From the NCBI GenBank assembly GCA_948146395.1, contig OX411544.1, forward strand, positions 88,502,132 through 88,566,131: a stretch of 64,000 nucleotides of DNA, read 5' to 3'. This stretch comes from Fragum whitleyi (taxonomy: Eukaryota > Mollusca > Bivalvia > Cardiida > Cardiidae). This document shows positions 1-11,300 of this stretch, piece by piece (positions within the stretch are counted from its first letter, which is position 1; each line of letters begins with the position of its first letter). Under the pieces are notes generated by a model, which worked only from the letters and a program-made list of their open reading frames with translations, made no database searches and was not told the origin of the DNA. A program made the translations under genes and the position numbers.

Positions 1-131
1 AAATAAATATAGCTTGAAGAAAATGGCGATTAAACAGACATATTTGAAATTATAAGCGTCTGGTTGGTTCTTGATGAAATATGAAGCTTTTCATAGAACC
101 TGTATTCATATTCTATTTAAGGGGATTATAG

Positions 132-173
132 ATATCGCTTATTTTGTTCATCTTGAACAGAATAAGCGATAAT
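132..173. repeat. short palindrome
   Basis: TATCGCTTATTTTGTTCA is followed after three bases by its near-perfect reverse complement. It lies just outside the larger foldback element at 181-386, so the two may be nested or adjacent insertions. Confidence 0.6.
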
Positions 174-180
174 GGTAGGC

Positions 181-386
181 TTTCTAAATTGTACATGAAT
201 GTTGATGTTTCAAACGAGCTCTTGAAAAAACATTGTATTTATCATAAAAATACTCAAGATTAGACTAGTGAATTTTGTACAGATACATGCTCTACTGCAC
301 CATAGTTCCTAGATATGTTACAGCGAAAAAGTGTGTGTTTTTTCAAGAGCTCGTTTGAAACATCAACATTCCTGTACAATTTAGAA
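181..386. repeat. foldback element with about 45-bp inverted ends
   Basis: The left arm (about 181-231) reappears as its reverse complement at about 337-386, including the core CAAACGAGCTCTTGAAAA. Roughly 105 bp of unrelated sequence separates the arms. The structure is that of a MITE or foldback element; I see no coding capacity and no clear target duplication. Confidence 0.75.
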
Positions 387-549
387 AATAAGTGATGTTA
401 AGGACTTTTTCGTCATGGCGAGATACCTTTCCTCATTAACCTCTTTCTATAGAGTCCATGAATTTAACATACGTGTACCCGTAAATTCATACAAGCAGTT
501 CAGAAAATACTGTGTTTTTGCGGCACTTTTTTTCATTATATAGAATATT

Positions 550-905
550 TTTATCTTTTCAGAGAAGAATTATCTTTTTATCTAATAACTATACTAATAT
601 CCGTGTGATAATATTTCGTGTGAAATTTAATATGATATCACATGGATATTTTTAGAACAATGATATAATGCAGTTATTTTTAGAACTTGCATTTCTGTTA
701 GAAACCTCGGTGAAAACAAGGCAAATAGAGATTATAAGATAAAAATAAATAATTCGTACGTAGTGTATTGTGTGAAAAAATATCTAACTCGGTTGTGGAA
801 ATTGATAATTATCTCGGCAGAGCCTCGACAATTATCAATTCCCTCAACCTCGTTAGATATTTTATTCAAACCATACACTGAGTACGTATTATATATCTAT
901 CGTTT
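550..905 (+). repeat. dispersed repeat with ATTGATAATT palindrome (copy 1)
   Basis: This stretch matches 31690-31985 along most of its length: a TATAACTATAC opening, a GATATCACATG segment, a TTAGAAAC segment, and a closing palindrome with ATTGATAATT facing AATTATCAAT around GAGCCTCGAC. Shorter partial copies lie at 20955-21030 (opposite strand) and 53122-53202. No protein is encoded. Confidence 0.7.
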
Positions 906-1052
906 CACAATGTTTTAGACCACTTGAAGTCTAACCGGTGAATCAATGCATACTTACAGGATACCGAAACTTTTAAATACCATTTCTCGGGCACTCGCGG
1001 GCGATTCATTTTCGTTAGAGCTTGGAAGTACTTATCTTTAGAGCTCAACTCC

Positions 1053-1058
1053 AGTGAT

Positions 1059-1089
<31 letters not shown>

Positions 1090-1091
1090 GG
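1053..1091. repeat. T-run followed by 23-base G-run
   Basis: A run of T passes directly into 23 consecutive G. Similar T-then-G tracts recur at 16439-16472 and 22120-22175, and further G-runs lie at 15397-15409 and 48948-48959. Confidence 0.9.
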
Positions 1092-2551
1092 AAGTATGTT
1101 TGTGTGTGTTTTGTTGTTGTTGTTGTCATTGTTGTCTATAGTTGATGTAAACATTGTGAAATTAAAATGCCATTAGACTATTACTTTTTTACATTTCCTT
1201 GAAAGCGATGTTATCAATCTGTGATTTTGTAATCGATTATCTCTTCTTGTTTATCAGGTTATAATCAAATGGGTTTCTAAAAGATTTGAAACTATCAATA
1301 TTTAATGTAAATTCCTTTAGCGTAGAATTTGAAAGATTATAAAGTCGGTCGCCAATTCATTATAAATATTTCGTTCGATTGTTTTTAGAGAAATAACGCA
1401 TCACTGTTCCTAAGTTATTTTTTTTTTTTTTTTTTTTTTTTTAGGAAAGGATAGATGCGTGATAAAAAAATCCGCTTCCAAGTAATAGCATTATGTACAA
1501 CGATGAGATCAAATAATCCGTGCGCATAATTGAATTGTGGAAAAGAAGAAAATTTAATATATAAGGTATCACTGCTCATTTTAGCCCTTAGATGAGCTTT
1601 AGGGTTTTCCCGTCCGTCCGTGCACCAATCCTTCTATCCGTTATCTTTCTTTCGTTTTCGCAATAGAGTCTTTGTACAATTTTCACTCGATTTGCTACAA
1701 ACTTCTATATAAAGATTGTACCAACATAGGAAGGTTTCTTTCGAAAATAGTTCAGGTAAAAAAGTATCACTGGAAAAAGGGCTTATAGAACGAAAATTCG
1801 ATAACAATATCTTCTGTGATAGTTTTCCCCCGATTTGCTTCAATATTTCACAGAATGATTGTTCCGACATCAGAAATGTTCCTTTCGAAAGTCCGTCAAG
1901 TATCTCAGGAAAAGAGGCCTTATTGAAGGTGTCCAAGCGCACGCAACACATGATACGGAAATAGCGTCTAGTTAAAGAATTTTCTAAATATTAAAATTAT
2001 TTAGACATAAAACCATAAAAAGTTATTTTGCAAAGCTTTAAATCTTTTAACTTAAACTTAGTCTTTGTCCTACATTATCATCCAATCAGAAGGCTGGGTT
2101 TTCAAATTTTTTGAAGGTTTATTTTCCGTAAACTTTCCAGCCCAGGTTGATTTTGATCATTATTTCATTTAAACGTCGAGGTTTATATGTTATACCTCGC
2201 ATGCGTGCAGACTAGAAACTACCCCTTCATAAATATACAATGACCACGTGATAAGTACACGTGAAACAGTCTTAAAACTCGTGCACATGTTGTATAACGA
2301 TTATCCTATGTAGATTTTGATCTGGCATGGCATGGATTACCATGTCTTATCTCTTATGGAATGATGACTTTTCTACTTCCCTGTACATTTGTTAAAAAAA
2401 AGTAAGGCGAACTAATGAGATCAAATTGAACAGTGCAATATATCCTATACTTCTTTCTTAGCGTTTATTCCAATTAACTTCTCGTTTAATTACTTTTGGT
2501 CCCTTTCTAAATTTGGCCAAATCTCGTTTCATGATCGGCTATAGATTAGGC

Positions 2552-2668
2552 GTTTTATAGTCCACCAACATTAACAAAGAAAATAAATTTAGTCGATGTC
2601 ACAAGAAAACGTCCACGAAGAGGGGTCATTGCATGTGCATATATTGAAGGTGTGGTGGACTGTATAAT
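2552..2668. repeat. MITE-like element with TATAGTCCACCA ends
   Basis: TATAGTCCACCA near 2555 is matched by TGGTGGACTGTATAA near 2654. The terminal inverted repeats enclose about 85 bp of unrelated sequence. No coding content. Confidence 0.6.
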
Positions 2669-3085
2669 ATCTTTTTTTTCTCAACAGAATATTTTAATCT
2701 GCTTAGTTGTTTATGTCTTTAGATTGCCCTTCATACATAAGTTCGTAAACAATTACTTGCACATTTATTCAATAAAGAGACATTTTATTACATACGATAA
2801 TACGATTCCGTGAAGTATTTTATTCTTTCGAAGAAACGTTCTAAACAGAGTGAAAAAGTATTGGAATTTCGTTCATCTATATTGTCGGGTAAATAAAACC
2901 AAATTATACTTCATATCTATCTTCTGTAATGGCTTTTTATAAAGACCCAATATTTGCGTGCATATTTCAACAACTCTATACTTGGAAAGAGAGAGGCGTT
3001 TACTTGTAATAAATGTATCCGGCTTATTCCGTTTAAATCGTGCAATATGATGCCAAAAATATAAAAGGCGGGAAAAAGACTAAGT

Positions 3086-3205
3086 CAGTTAAACGCTAAT
3101 ACATGTAATTGAAAATTAAACGATTGAAACAGCCTCAGTCGGTCGCTACGCTCCCACCTTTTGGCTGTTTAAATCGTTTAATTTTCAATTATTAGCGTTT
3201 AACTG
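3086..3205. repeat. inverted-repeat element with AGTTAAACGCTAAT ends
   Basis: The left arm reads AGTTAAACGCTAAT, then AATTGAAAATTAAACGATT, then CAGCC. The right arm is the reverse complement of the same blocks, with a six-base insertion (ACATGT) only on the left. About 30 bp of GC-richer sequence forms the loop. It is a MITE or foldback element. Confidence 0.75.
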
Positions 3206-4206
3206 TTACTTAGAGTACACAAGATGAAATTGATCATGCAATGAACATATCTTCTACGTGCATTAAATGGATTTTGAAACAAATTGGTACAGTTCTCTTT
3301 GAAGAGAACTAGCTTAATTTGAAGCCTCAGATGGGATATGCCCAATGTCAAGTTTACAGTTTATCTTATCCGTAGCAAAAGTTCTACATTTATCATTTAT
3401 CCGGAGCTTTATACGACATTTATCAAAATAATTTTGCACATTTTTTAACGCACAATTAGAGCCGGTTCTAACCGGATGGCAACTTATCAATTTTGCAAAA
3501 CCCGTCTTTATATCCATTATTGTAATATTCACTTTGATTTCTGATAGTGTTATGTAAAAAGTTTTTTGTTTATGTGTGTACTAAACATTATTTATCAGGG
3601 CATCCGTGTCTGGCACCCATTTCAAATCTAGACTAGAAGTCTTTAACAATATAACTAATAAATATAAGCCCTCGGTCGCACCTTATCTCGGTTCGTTAAA
3701 ATCAACCCCTTTTTCGGTCTTTATTCGGATACAAACTCCAATTGTCAGTATGTCGATCAGAAAATATACAGTCTCAATTCTATTCTTATCAGTTGAATGT
3801 TATCAAAGCTGGTGTTTTTTAAATAGAAATGCTTGAGCATTAGCATCATGGAAACAGCCTAAGCGAGAAATTCTAGATGCAGAGCTATAAGATCCGGATT
3901 TTGTAAAAAAAAAAAAAAAGAAAATGCCACCCTTTCAATTTTATTTTGGTAGTCTGGCTTGGGTGGCAAAACGACCAACGGTGACAAAAAGCTCACGCAG
4001 AGTAGGTCTACACCTACCGCGGAAAAGACCCAGTGTCAAACGTGACGGCCCACAATCATGTCAACTGGCCACTTCTCAATGAGACGATTCTATTTAGTTT
4101 TAACAACATGGATTATAGAGAATTTCGCAAAAAAATGCATATTCGATAAGAAAATTGGATCTTTATTTTCTATTTGTAAAAAAACGTGTAGAAAGCAGAC
4201 ATTATC

Positions 4207-4303
4207 TTAACGACCGCTTTTTTGTGGTACCGTTAGTGGTGGCTAAGTTTTACTGTACTTCTTTTTAGCTCCGTTGACGGGACCACGAAAAAGCGGTCGT
4301 TAA
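4207..4303. repeat. TTAA-flanked MITE, TAACGACCGCTTTTT ends
   Basis: TTAACGACCGC at the left is matched by GCGGTCGTTAA at the right, with arms of about 30 bp. TTAA at both borders fits a piggyBac-like or Kolobok-like target site. Fragments with the same ACGACCGCTT phrase occur near 48259 and 20580. Confidence 0.65.
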
Positions 4304-4817
4304 AGAAAATTGCTCATCGTGCTTATATCCGTGAGTCCGTGTGACAGTTCATTTTTTTTTTTTTTATATATTTTGAAAGACTTCTCCTCAGAAAATACCG
4401 GATAAATTGTAACGAAACTTCGCAAAAATGATCCTTTCGTGCCCCTATATCAAATTTGTTAAAGTTTTCATGAGAGGAGGTCAATTATCTCTATATAGCA
4501 CATGTATATTGAAAACTTTAAAGAAATTAGTGATATAATAAAGACTTTCAACCACATTTAACAGGAATGATCCTTTTGTGATCCTTTAACAGACGACAAA
4601 CTTGAGAATATAATTATATGAAAAACATGCCTTCTCGTTTACGGGATGAAGTCCACAAATACCGTGCCGATTGGATTTATATAAAACTTTTACAGGATGA
4701 TTGTAGAGCCATAATTAATGTTCCTTTAGAAAATAGTACAAATCAGATATACTACGCGAACAATTTGCATTATAGAATTTCACTTCGTTCAATCTTGTTC
4801 ACTAAAAAAGTAAAAAA

Positions 4818-4975
4818 AAAATTACACGGCTTTCAACAATCTTTCAGTTATATCGCGGAGCACCTGACAATGGATTCCTGGTATTTCTCTCACCAGTACA
4901 ACCATTACATATGTCCTAGCCTCCAGCTGCTATCTGACATAGGTCTTCGATTATCAACCCACTGGTGAGAGACAA
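4818..4975 (-). repeat. truncated SINE body
   Basis: This matches the body of the tRNA-headed SINEs at 6217-6505 and 36817-37096, with shared phrases such as CTTTCAACAATC, GGATTCCTGGTATTTCTC and CCTAGCCTCC. It stops before the tRNA-like head. A 116-codon open frame over it is incidental. Confidence 0.75.
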
Positions 4976-5300
4976 TTAGTTCTTGTCCTTAGCAATTTTT
5001 CGGTAGTTCTTTGTTTCATAAATTGAAGATTGGAGTAAAATTGGCAGTTTTCATTTCTTTGGGTTTTTTTTTCTTCTGGAACTAGTAGGAGACCATTAAC
5101 AGTGGTTTGACAGGCTCCTCATTTCCTATGATCATGATTAAACTCTCTTTTAATGAATAGAGATGGAAGGGGAAAATCCTTGCATTCACATACCATCATT
5201 CGGGTTCGAATCAATGTCAACATTTCTGACCCAGTTTCTACATTTCATAACATAGACGATGTAACACTAAGCAACATTAATTTCTCACCATTTCGTGATT

Positions 5301-5308
5301 TATAAAAG
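5301..5308 (+). promoter_or_regulatory. possible TATA box of the ClpX-like gene
   Basis: TATAAAAG lies 34 bp upstream of the proposed start codon. If it is a real TATA box the 5' leader would be only a few bases long. Position is the only support. Confidence 0.25.
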
Positions 5309-5334
5309 AGTCATTCATTCGAAGTAAAAAAGAA

Positions 5335-5395
5335 ATGGCATCAGGACTCCTTCGTTTTGGACCGATCGTGGAAAAAACAACCAGAAAGTTGTCAG
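5335..5395 (+). CDS. CLPX: ClpX-like exon 1 (candidate start exon)
   Basis: ATG opens 20 codons plus one base and runs into the donor GTGAGT. The single overhanging base joins exon 2 in phase and gives glycine. The peptide [20 protein letters not shown] is rich in Arg, Lys and hydroxylated residues, as expected for a mitochondrial presequence. The following intron would be about 14.9 kb, much of it transposon. A rival in the same phase exists at 16013-16070 but lies within a transposon-like insertion. Confidence 0.5.
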
Positions 5396-8300
5396 GTGAG
5401 TATGAAACGGCGAAAGTTACAAACCGTGACAGACGTCGTTTGACATAACAATTTTCTAGTTTTTCTAATGCACCGAAATGCTGTTTGTAATTTGATTAGT
5501 TATTTTCTAGATATTCTCAAATTCCAAATGATTTTTTAATTGAATTTTTGTTACATAACAAAGGAGAATTGGTTTATATAAAGCGGGATTGTCTGTCTTT
5601 AGATTTGACCTAATTCATCTAGGTCAAGTTCAAGTCCAAGTTAACGGTCTATTTTTAGCTCACGTGTCAGACCGACTTCGCCCTTTATTGATTGGCCTTG
5701 ATCCACAAGTTTATGCTAGGTTTAGCTGTCGTTGGTTATGTTCACAGTGATTAATGAAAATTCGGTCTGACTATTTACCCCGGGAACCCCGGGAAACCCC
5801 GGGAACCTGGAATTACCCCGGGAAGCCTATATATAAATAAATAGGTATCTTGTATCGATAATTTCTATCACTGATTAAAAAAACACATTTTTTTTATAAT
5901 TCATAATAAAACTCTAATGTTCTACATGAAAGTTATACGAAATAGGTTTTGTTAAAAAACCTTTTCGTTCCCCATCAGTGTACACAGGCCACTAGGATAT
6001 TCTTCATCACAGTGTTAATAGGAATTAACCTAGTTAATAAGTCATTAAACGGAGACATATCTTTGGATGTAGAAATCCTTGATTCTTAAAAAGTATGGGC
6101 TGAAATACCCCTGGTCCCAAAGTTAACATATGTATCATGTTCCCATGGTATTTCCTGAATTACCCCGGGTCCCATTATGTTGACAGACAAGCGTAGAAAC
6201 GTTTCCCGGGTTAGATTTGATTTGATTTGAATTGGGGTTTTACGTCGCTTTCAACAATCTCTCAGTTATATCGCGACGACTGGAGCACCTAACGATGGAT
6301 TCCTGGTATTTCTCATACCAGTACTACCACCACATCCCTTTCCTAGCCTCCAGTTGCTATTCCACATAGGTTTACGATTATCTACCCATTGGTGAAAGAC
6401 AAATGTCGGAAAGGATAAGTGCCGCGGCCGGGGATCGAACCCGTGCGAATTTAGACCCCTGGTTTAGAAGTCCGGCGCGCTACCAACTGCGCTATTGCCG
6501 CGGCATTCCCGGGTTAGATGTATCGATTTCAATTACCCCGGGTACCACGAAGTAAAAGATTCTATCTCAGGGAAAATTCCCGGGGTACTGTACTTATCCT
6601 GATTTTAATGTTTTGCGATGACGATCAAGTTACCCGGACTTTGTTTCAACTATTTCAATCTAAATTACCACGGGTCCCTAGAAGTTAACGTGCCGTAGGA
6701 TTCCCGGGGTATGTTGTTTAATAGAATTACCCCGGGTCCCGCAATTGGAAGTTTCCATTGATTGTACTATCGATATTAATTATTTTCTACATTCCGTCTA
6801 TTTAAATGCACTCAGAGAATATTCCCGGGGTATTGTTTTAAGTGCATTCATTATTGTGTGAAATACTCCGGCTCCCTAAAGATTGTTTGAAGATTCAGTA
6901 TCAACATTCGCTTTTTTTTCTGTACATTGATTAAATGCGACAGTTAAAGTCAATATCAGGTTAATTGATTCAAACTACATGTATACACAAATAAAAGTGT
7001 CCGTCTAAACATATTTACGCAGGCCTGAATAGAAAGATAGACTATTATGTTTCAGGTAAGGAGACTTATATGAAACTACAACATGTTGTTTAATGATTTG
7101 AGTGGCCGCGGACCATCACATCGAAGTTTAAGCTTGGAATTTCGACATAAGCCAACATACACTGTTTATTACCTATTTTCTCTATCATGAAATAAACTTG
7201 CCTGGAAAATTATCTCTCTAATCCATAAGATAGATGCTCCAAATCAAAAAGTCGTCTGACCAACAAAATCAGTCACTTTTGCATGGACATTTCACTAAGC
7301 TGTTGTTACGGCGTTTAGGTTACCAACCTACGAATTCCATTTTGTTTCACGTCCAAAATTTATCTAATGATCCGACAAATAACGATCAATATTAATTAGC
7401 GATTATCATTAAGATAATAATTTGTGATTCATGTTCTGTCCTGCATGCCAATATTGTCTTAACTGTTGTTACGACGTTAAGGCTGTCCGCTCACCATTTA
7501 CTTTTTGTTTGTTGTCCAAAATTATTGATGTTGTAAATAATGATTTAATATATGAAACGACCAACCTTTCGCTAATAAATAATAATTCATATTCTGTCAT
7601 GCGTTCCAGATGCTAAAACGTTTGCAAATGTTAATTATTCATGAAAAAAGAAATCAGCATCGTAGCGGTCGACCTTAAGTTCAGTTCTTCTTGAGCAATT
7701 AATTTGCATCATGGATACAGCTTATTTGAGGTTTTCAAACAAATTGCGATTTAATTATATGAAGCGGTATCATTCCTGTACAGGTGATGTCATAATGTCA
7801 ATTGGTGATCAATCTAAAAAGAACCTATTTACAATCATTTAATCGAGTGATTGGTGAAGCTATTTGGTTCATTGACGATAGAAATATCGAAACTACAGAA
7901 TTGTTTTGTACTGTAACGAAGTTTTGCTCGACGAAGAATCAGTCTAGGTCATTCAGTCTGCGATCCTTCCTTAAGATGCTTCGACTTCCACGGACAGATA
8001 AGTACTACTTCTGAGAAGATAAGTATCGTATTTGGGCTATACCTTCGTATAGACCAAATACATTTCCCGTTAATATGTGACTAATTACCCCGGGACTCTT
8101 ATGTCCCCTCTGTGTATACAAAAAAAAAGACTAGTTACCCCGGGAATTGCATACGCAGGCGAGATAAAATGCGATAACGAGAACTTGTGTATTTATTCTT
8201 ATTCATATTTAAGTTTTTTTAAAAGAAAATTGGACCTCTTTTACCAATAATGATTAATTGTACTTAATTCGGTGCTTATCCCCATGAATGTTTAAGATTA

Positions 8301-11300
8301 ATCTAGGTCATATTGATAAACTCTCCCGGGGTAACTATGAACAACAACCATTCGTCGGATACATTGCTTCCCGGGGTAATTCTCTTAGAAGCGCACAATA
8401 CTCTGATTTTCGAAATTTTTGCAATGAAGAAAAAATTGAAAAAATTAAGCCTACAAAAAGTCCGGGGTTAGAGTATATGCAAACACCAAAACACGTTAGT
8501 CTGAATACAAAAGCGTTGATAGAATTACCCCGGGCGGGTTCCATAAAGTTAATGCTGCCAGCATTGCAAGATTCCCGGGGTAAATGTTCAAAGCGATTAA
8601 TGATGTGAAGCTTTAGGTCGGGCCCAAATGAGTTTATTTTTATTTTTTTTTAACATAAAGGAGATCCCCGTGGTAATTTCATGGCGTTTTCATTTGTGCT
8701 AGATTATCCCGGGTCCTGTCGATGATGTGTTTAAATCATATAATATATTCCCGGGTTAAGTGTGTAAGCGTTTTGAACAGTTTTGCTAGAAATACAACAG
8801 ATCCCGGTCATCAATTTAGTATATCAATAATTGTGGTGATATTCCCAGGTAAAGTTACCAGTGGTTTCAGTGATGATAGAATTATTCCAGGTCCCATAAA
8901 GTTGGCGATACCATTTTAGAAAATCTTCCCAGGGTAGGTTCATAGTGATTTCATTGATACAATGATGCCTTATATTTGGTGTTTACATAATTGAAATGAT
9001 TCCCGGGGTATTATTAATTGAGATAAGATAATGTTAATATAAACTTTGGCAAAACAAGTTCATTGTTAAAGACGTAGAAACTATCCCGGTGTTAAAATTT
9101 AAAACGATTCTAATATTGATAGAATTACCCCGGGTTCTACTTAAAAATGTTGTAAAACCAGGAGAAAACGTCATGCGTTCTTCGTAAATAAGTGGCAAGA
9201 CATGAGTATATTGAAATCTTTTTCAATCAACTAAGATATTTTCATTAATCACTCGTTCAAAGTGCATTTCATAGGACAAACATATCCTTTGTATAATAAT
9301 ATTGGGTTTCCCGGGGTAATTCCGAGTTCCCGGGGTTTCCCGGGCTTCCCGGGGTAAATAGTAAGACCCATGAAAATTAATTACCAAAAAAATAGGTCAT
9401 GGGTTGAGTGAATTTACCACTAGACCGAGAAGGGAGTCACTGAGCTATATATGTGTGATATTCTGCCTCAAATGCCAAAACTGAGCTGTCTGTGTCATTT
9501 TTAAAAAGCTCATGGTTAAAGGTGAACAACTAATATCTGAAAAAAATATATCACAAGAAGTAAGCATGATTCCAGTCTGTGTCATTTTTAAAAAGCTCAT
9601 GGTTAAAGGTGAACAACTAATATCTGAAAAAAATATATCACAAGAAGTAAGCATGATTCCAGTGAAGGAATTTATTTATGTGTTTTTCTCTGCTTTGAAA
9701 ATGAATCTGTTCCTTTCATATGTATATACAAGGGGGTATCAAAAAGTTCTGAGACGATTGCCAAATCTTTTTTATCATTCATCAGATTTTCATGAAACTG
9801 TCATGAATTATAGATATGGATGTGAGTACCAATTATTCAAACCTGCAACCAACTATGACTAGCACAACATGCTCAAGGGGGGCTTTAAGGTTCACCCTGA
9901 GTCCCTTGTGAGTCATCTTTTGTCAACAATTGTAAAAACTTCTACATCTGAACCAATTGATCAATTTCAATGAAACTTTGCCGAAATGTTTCTTGGGTGA
10001 GTCTCTCTAAAAATTGTTCATGTTTTTCTAATTGGCCTATATATATGGCAGTGGCAGGATGGGACTTATTTATGCCCAAAATCTTTGATTGACATCTTTA
10101 CCTGAACCCCTTCCCTTTTAACCAGAAAGTTTCTTGGATGACCCTCAATGAAAAATTGTTTGCTTAATTTTGATTGGGCCTTAAAATATGGGCGTGGCAG
10201 AGTGGGGCTTATTTTTAGCCTGAAATCTCCTCCTATACCACTAACCTGATTTCAATGAATCTACTAATATCCTATTGAGTGCATGATCCTCTTCTTGAAT
10301 GGTATGCAAAATGTTGATTGGGCCATAAATATGGGCTTGGCAGGACAGGGCTTATTTTGAGCCTGAAATCTTTAAGCATCTTTACCTTCTGAACCACTAA
10401 CCTGATTTCAGTGAAACTTTACTAGAATGTTCCTTTGGTGACCCTTTTAAGAAAAATATTCACAGAATTTAATTGGTTCATAAATATTGGTGTGAAAGGG
10501 CGGGCCTTATTTTTTCCTCCTCGGAAACCAATGAGCAGATTTTGACCAATTTTGGCAGAAATGTTCTTTGGGTGACCCTGTTTAAAACTTGTTGATGGAA
10601 TTTTGATTGACCCCAAATATTTGCATGGCACTCCCCCCAGGTGGGGCTTTATTTAAGCCAGAAATACTTAAATATCTTCTCCTCAGTAACCAATGAGCCA
10701 ATTTCAAGCAAACCTGTCAGAAATGTTTCTTTTGTGAACCTTCCTGTACGAAAAATTCCACCCGTAAAAGAGGCGTAAAATAGACGTAATTATCAAGCGG
10801 ATTCCTTCTCATTTTACGCTAGGAAGCCGGTTGAAACTTTATATAGCAATGAGGCGGAAACCAAGCGTAAAATAGACGGAATTTTAGGCGAATTATGTTA
10901 ATTAAGCGTAATTTTTTTTACAGGCGTAATCACTTGCTAGCGGAAAAACCAGGCGGAATTATTAAGCAGACTCCGTCTAGCTTTCCGCTAGTAATAGCAA
11001 TGAGGCGGAAACCAAGCGTAAAATAGACGTAATTTGAGGCGAATTATGCTAATTAAGCGGAATATTTCTACAGACGTAAATGCTTGTAGTTGAAAAACCA
11101 GGCGGAATTGACTAGCGGATTACGACTCATTTTCCGCTAGTGACCTGGTAAGGAACCAGGCGGAAACCAAGCAAATGTATAATTGGTCGGATTCTACAAT
11201 GATATCTCAATTTTTAACTTTAGATCTGTCACAAAACAGACAAAGATTTCCCACTAGCGCTTTGTTCAATTTCTGCAGAAGGTTACTGGACAAATTACAA

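Larger units (their letters stand above)
1..5334. other. non-coding flank upstream of the ClpX-like gene
   Basis: No protein-coding gene is recognisable here; the open frames are short and resemble no family I know. The stretch holds several inverted-repeat elements (listed separately), a T-run/G-run tract, a poly-T tract near 1420-1441, and degraded pieces of dispersed repeats. The pieces near 1570-1960 and 4370-4610 share phrases such as CTCCTCAG and ATGATCCTTT with the interior of the AGCTC repeats found elsewhere in the window. Confidence 0.6.
5763..9369. mobile_element. 3.6-kb transposon-like element with CCCGGG arrays and 9-bp target duplication
   Basis: ATGAAAATT stands directly outside both ends (5754-5762 and 9370-9378). 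Inside, the ends are inverted copies of about 60 bp: GGTCTGACTATTTACCCC on the left and the complement of GGGGTAAATAGTAAGACC on the right, each followed by three or four CCCGGG blocks. About two dozen CCCGGG palindromes in the forms AATTACCCCGGG and TTCCCGGGGTAA fill 5776-6830 and 8090-9355, leaving a core of about 1.2 kb without them. No transposase is recognisable. A 9-bp duplication fits Mutator-like (MULE) elements, but the superfamily is an inference. It lies in intron 1 and carries a younger SINE. Confidence 0.85.

Noticed and set aside
6421..6504. Functional tRNA gene
   Set aside because: The box A- and B-like words and acceptor stem are good, but the anticodon stem is mispaired and the segment is the head of a SINE with a target duplication.
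8288..8608. 106-codon open frame in the 3.6-kb element
   Set aside because: It is built over CCCGGG repeat words, has shadow frames on the other strand and shows no known motif; not a transposase.
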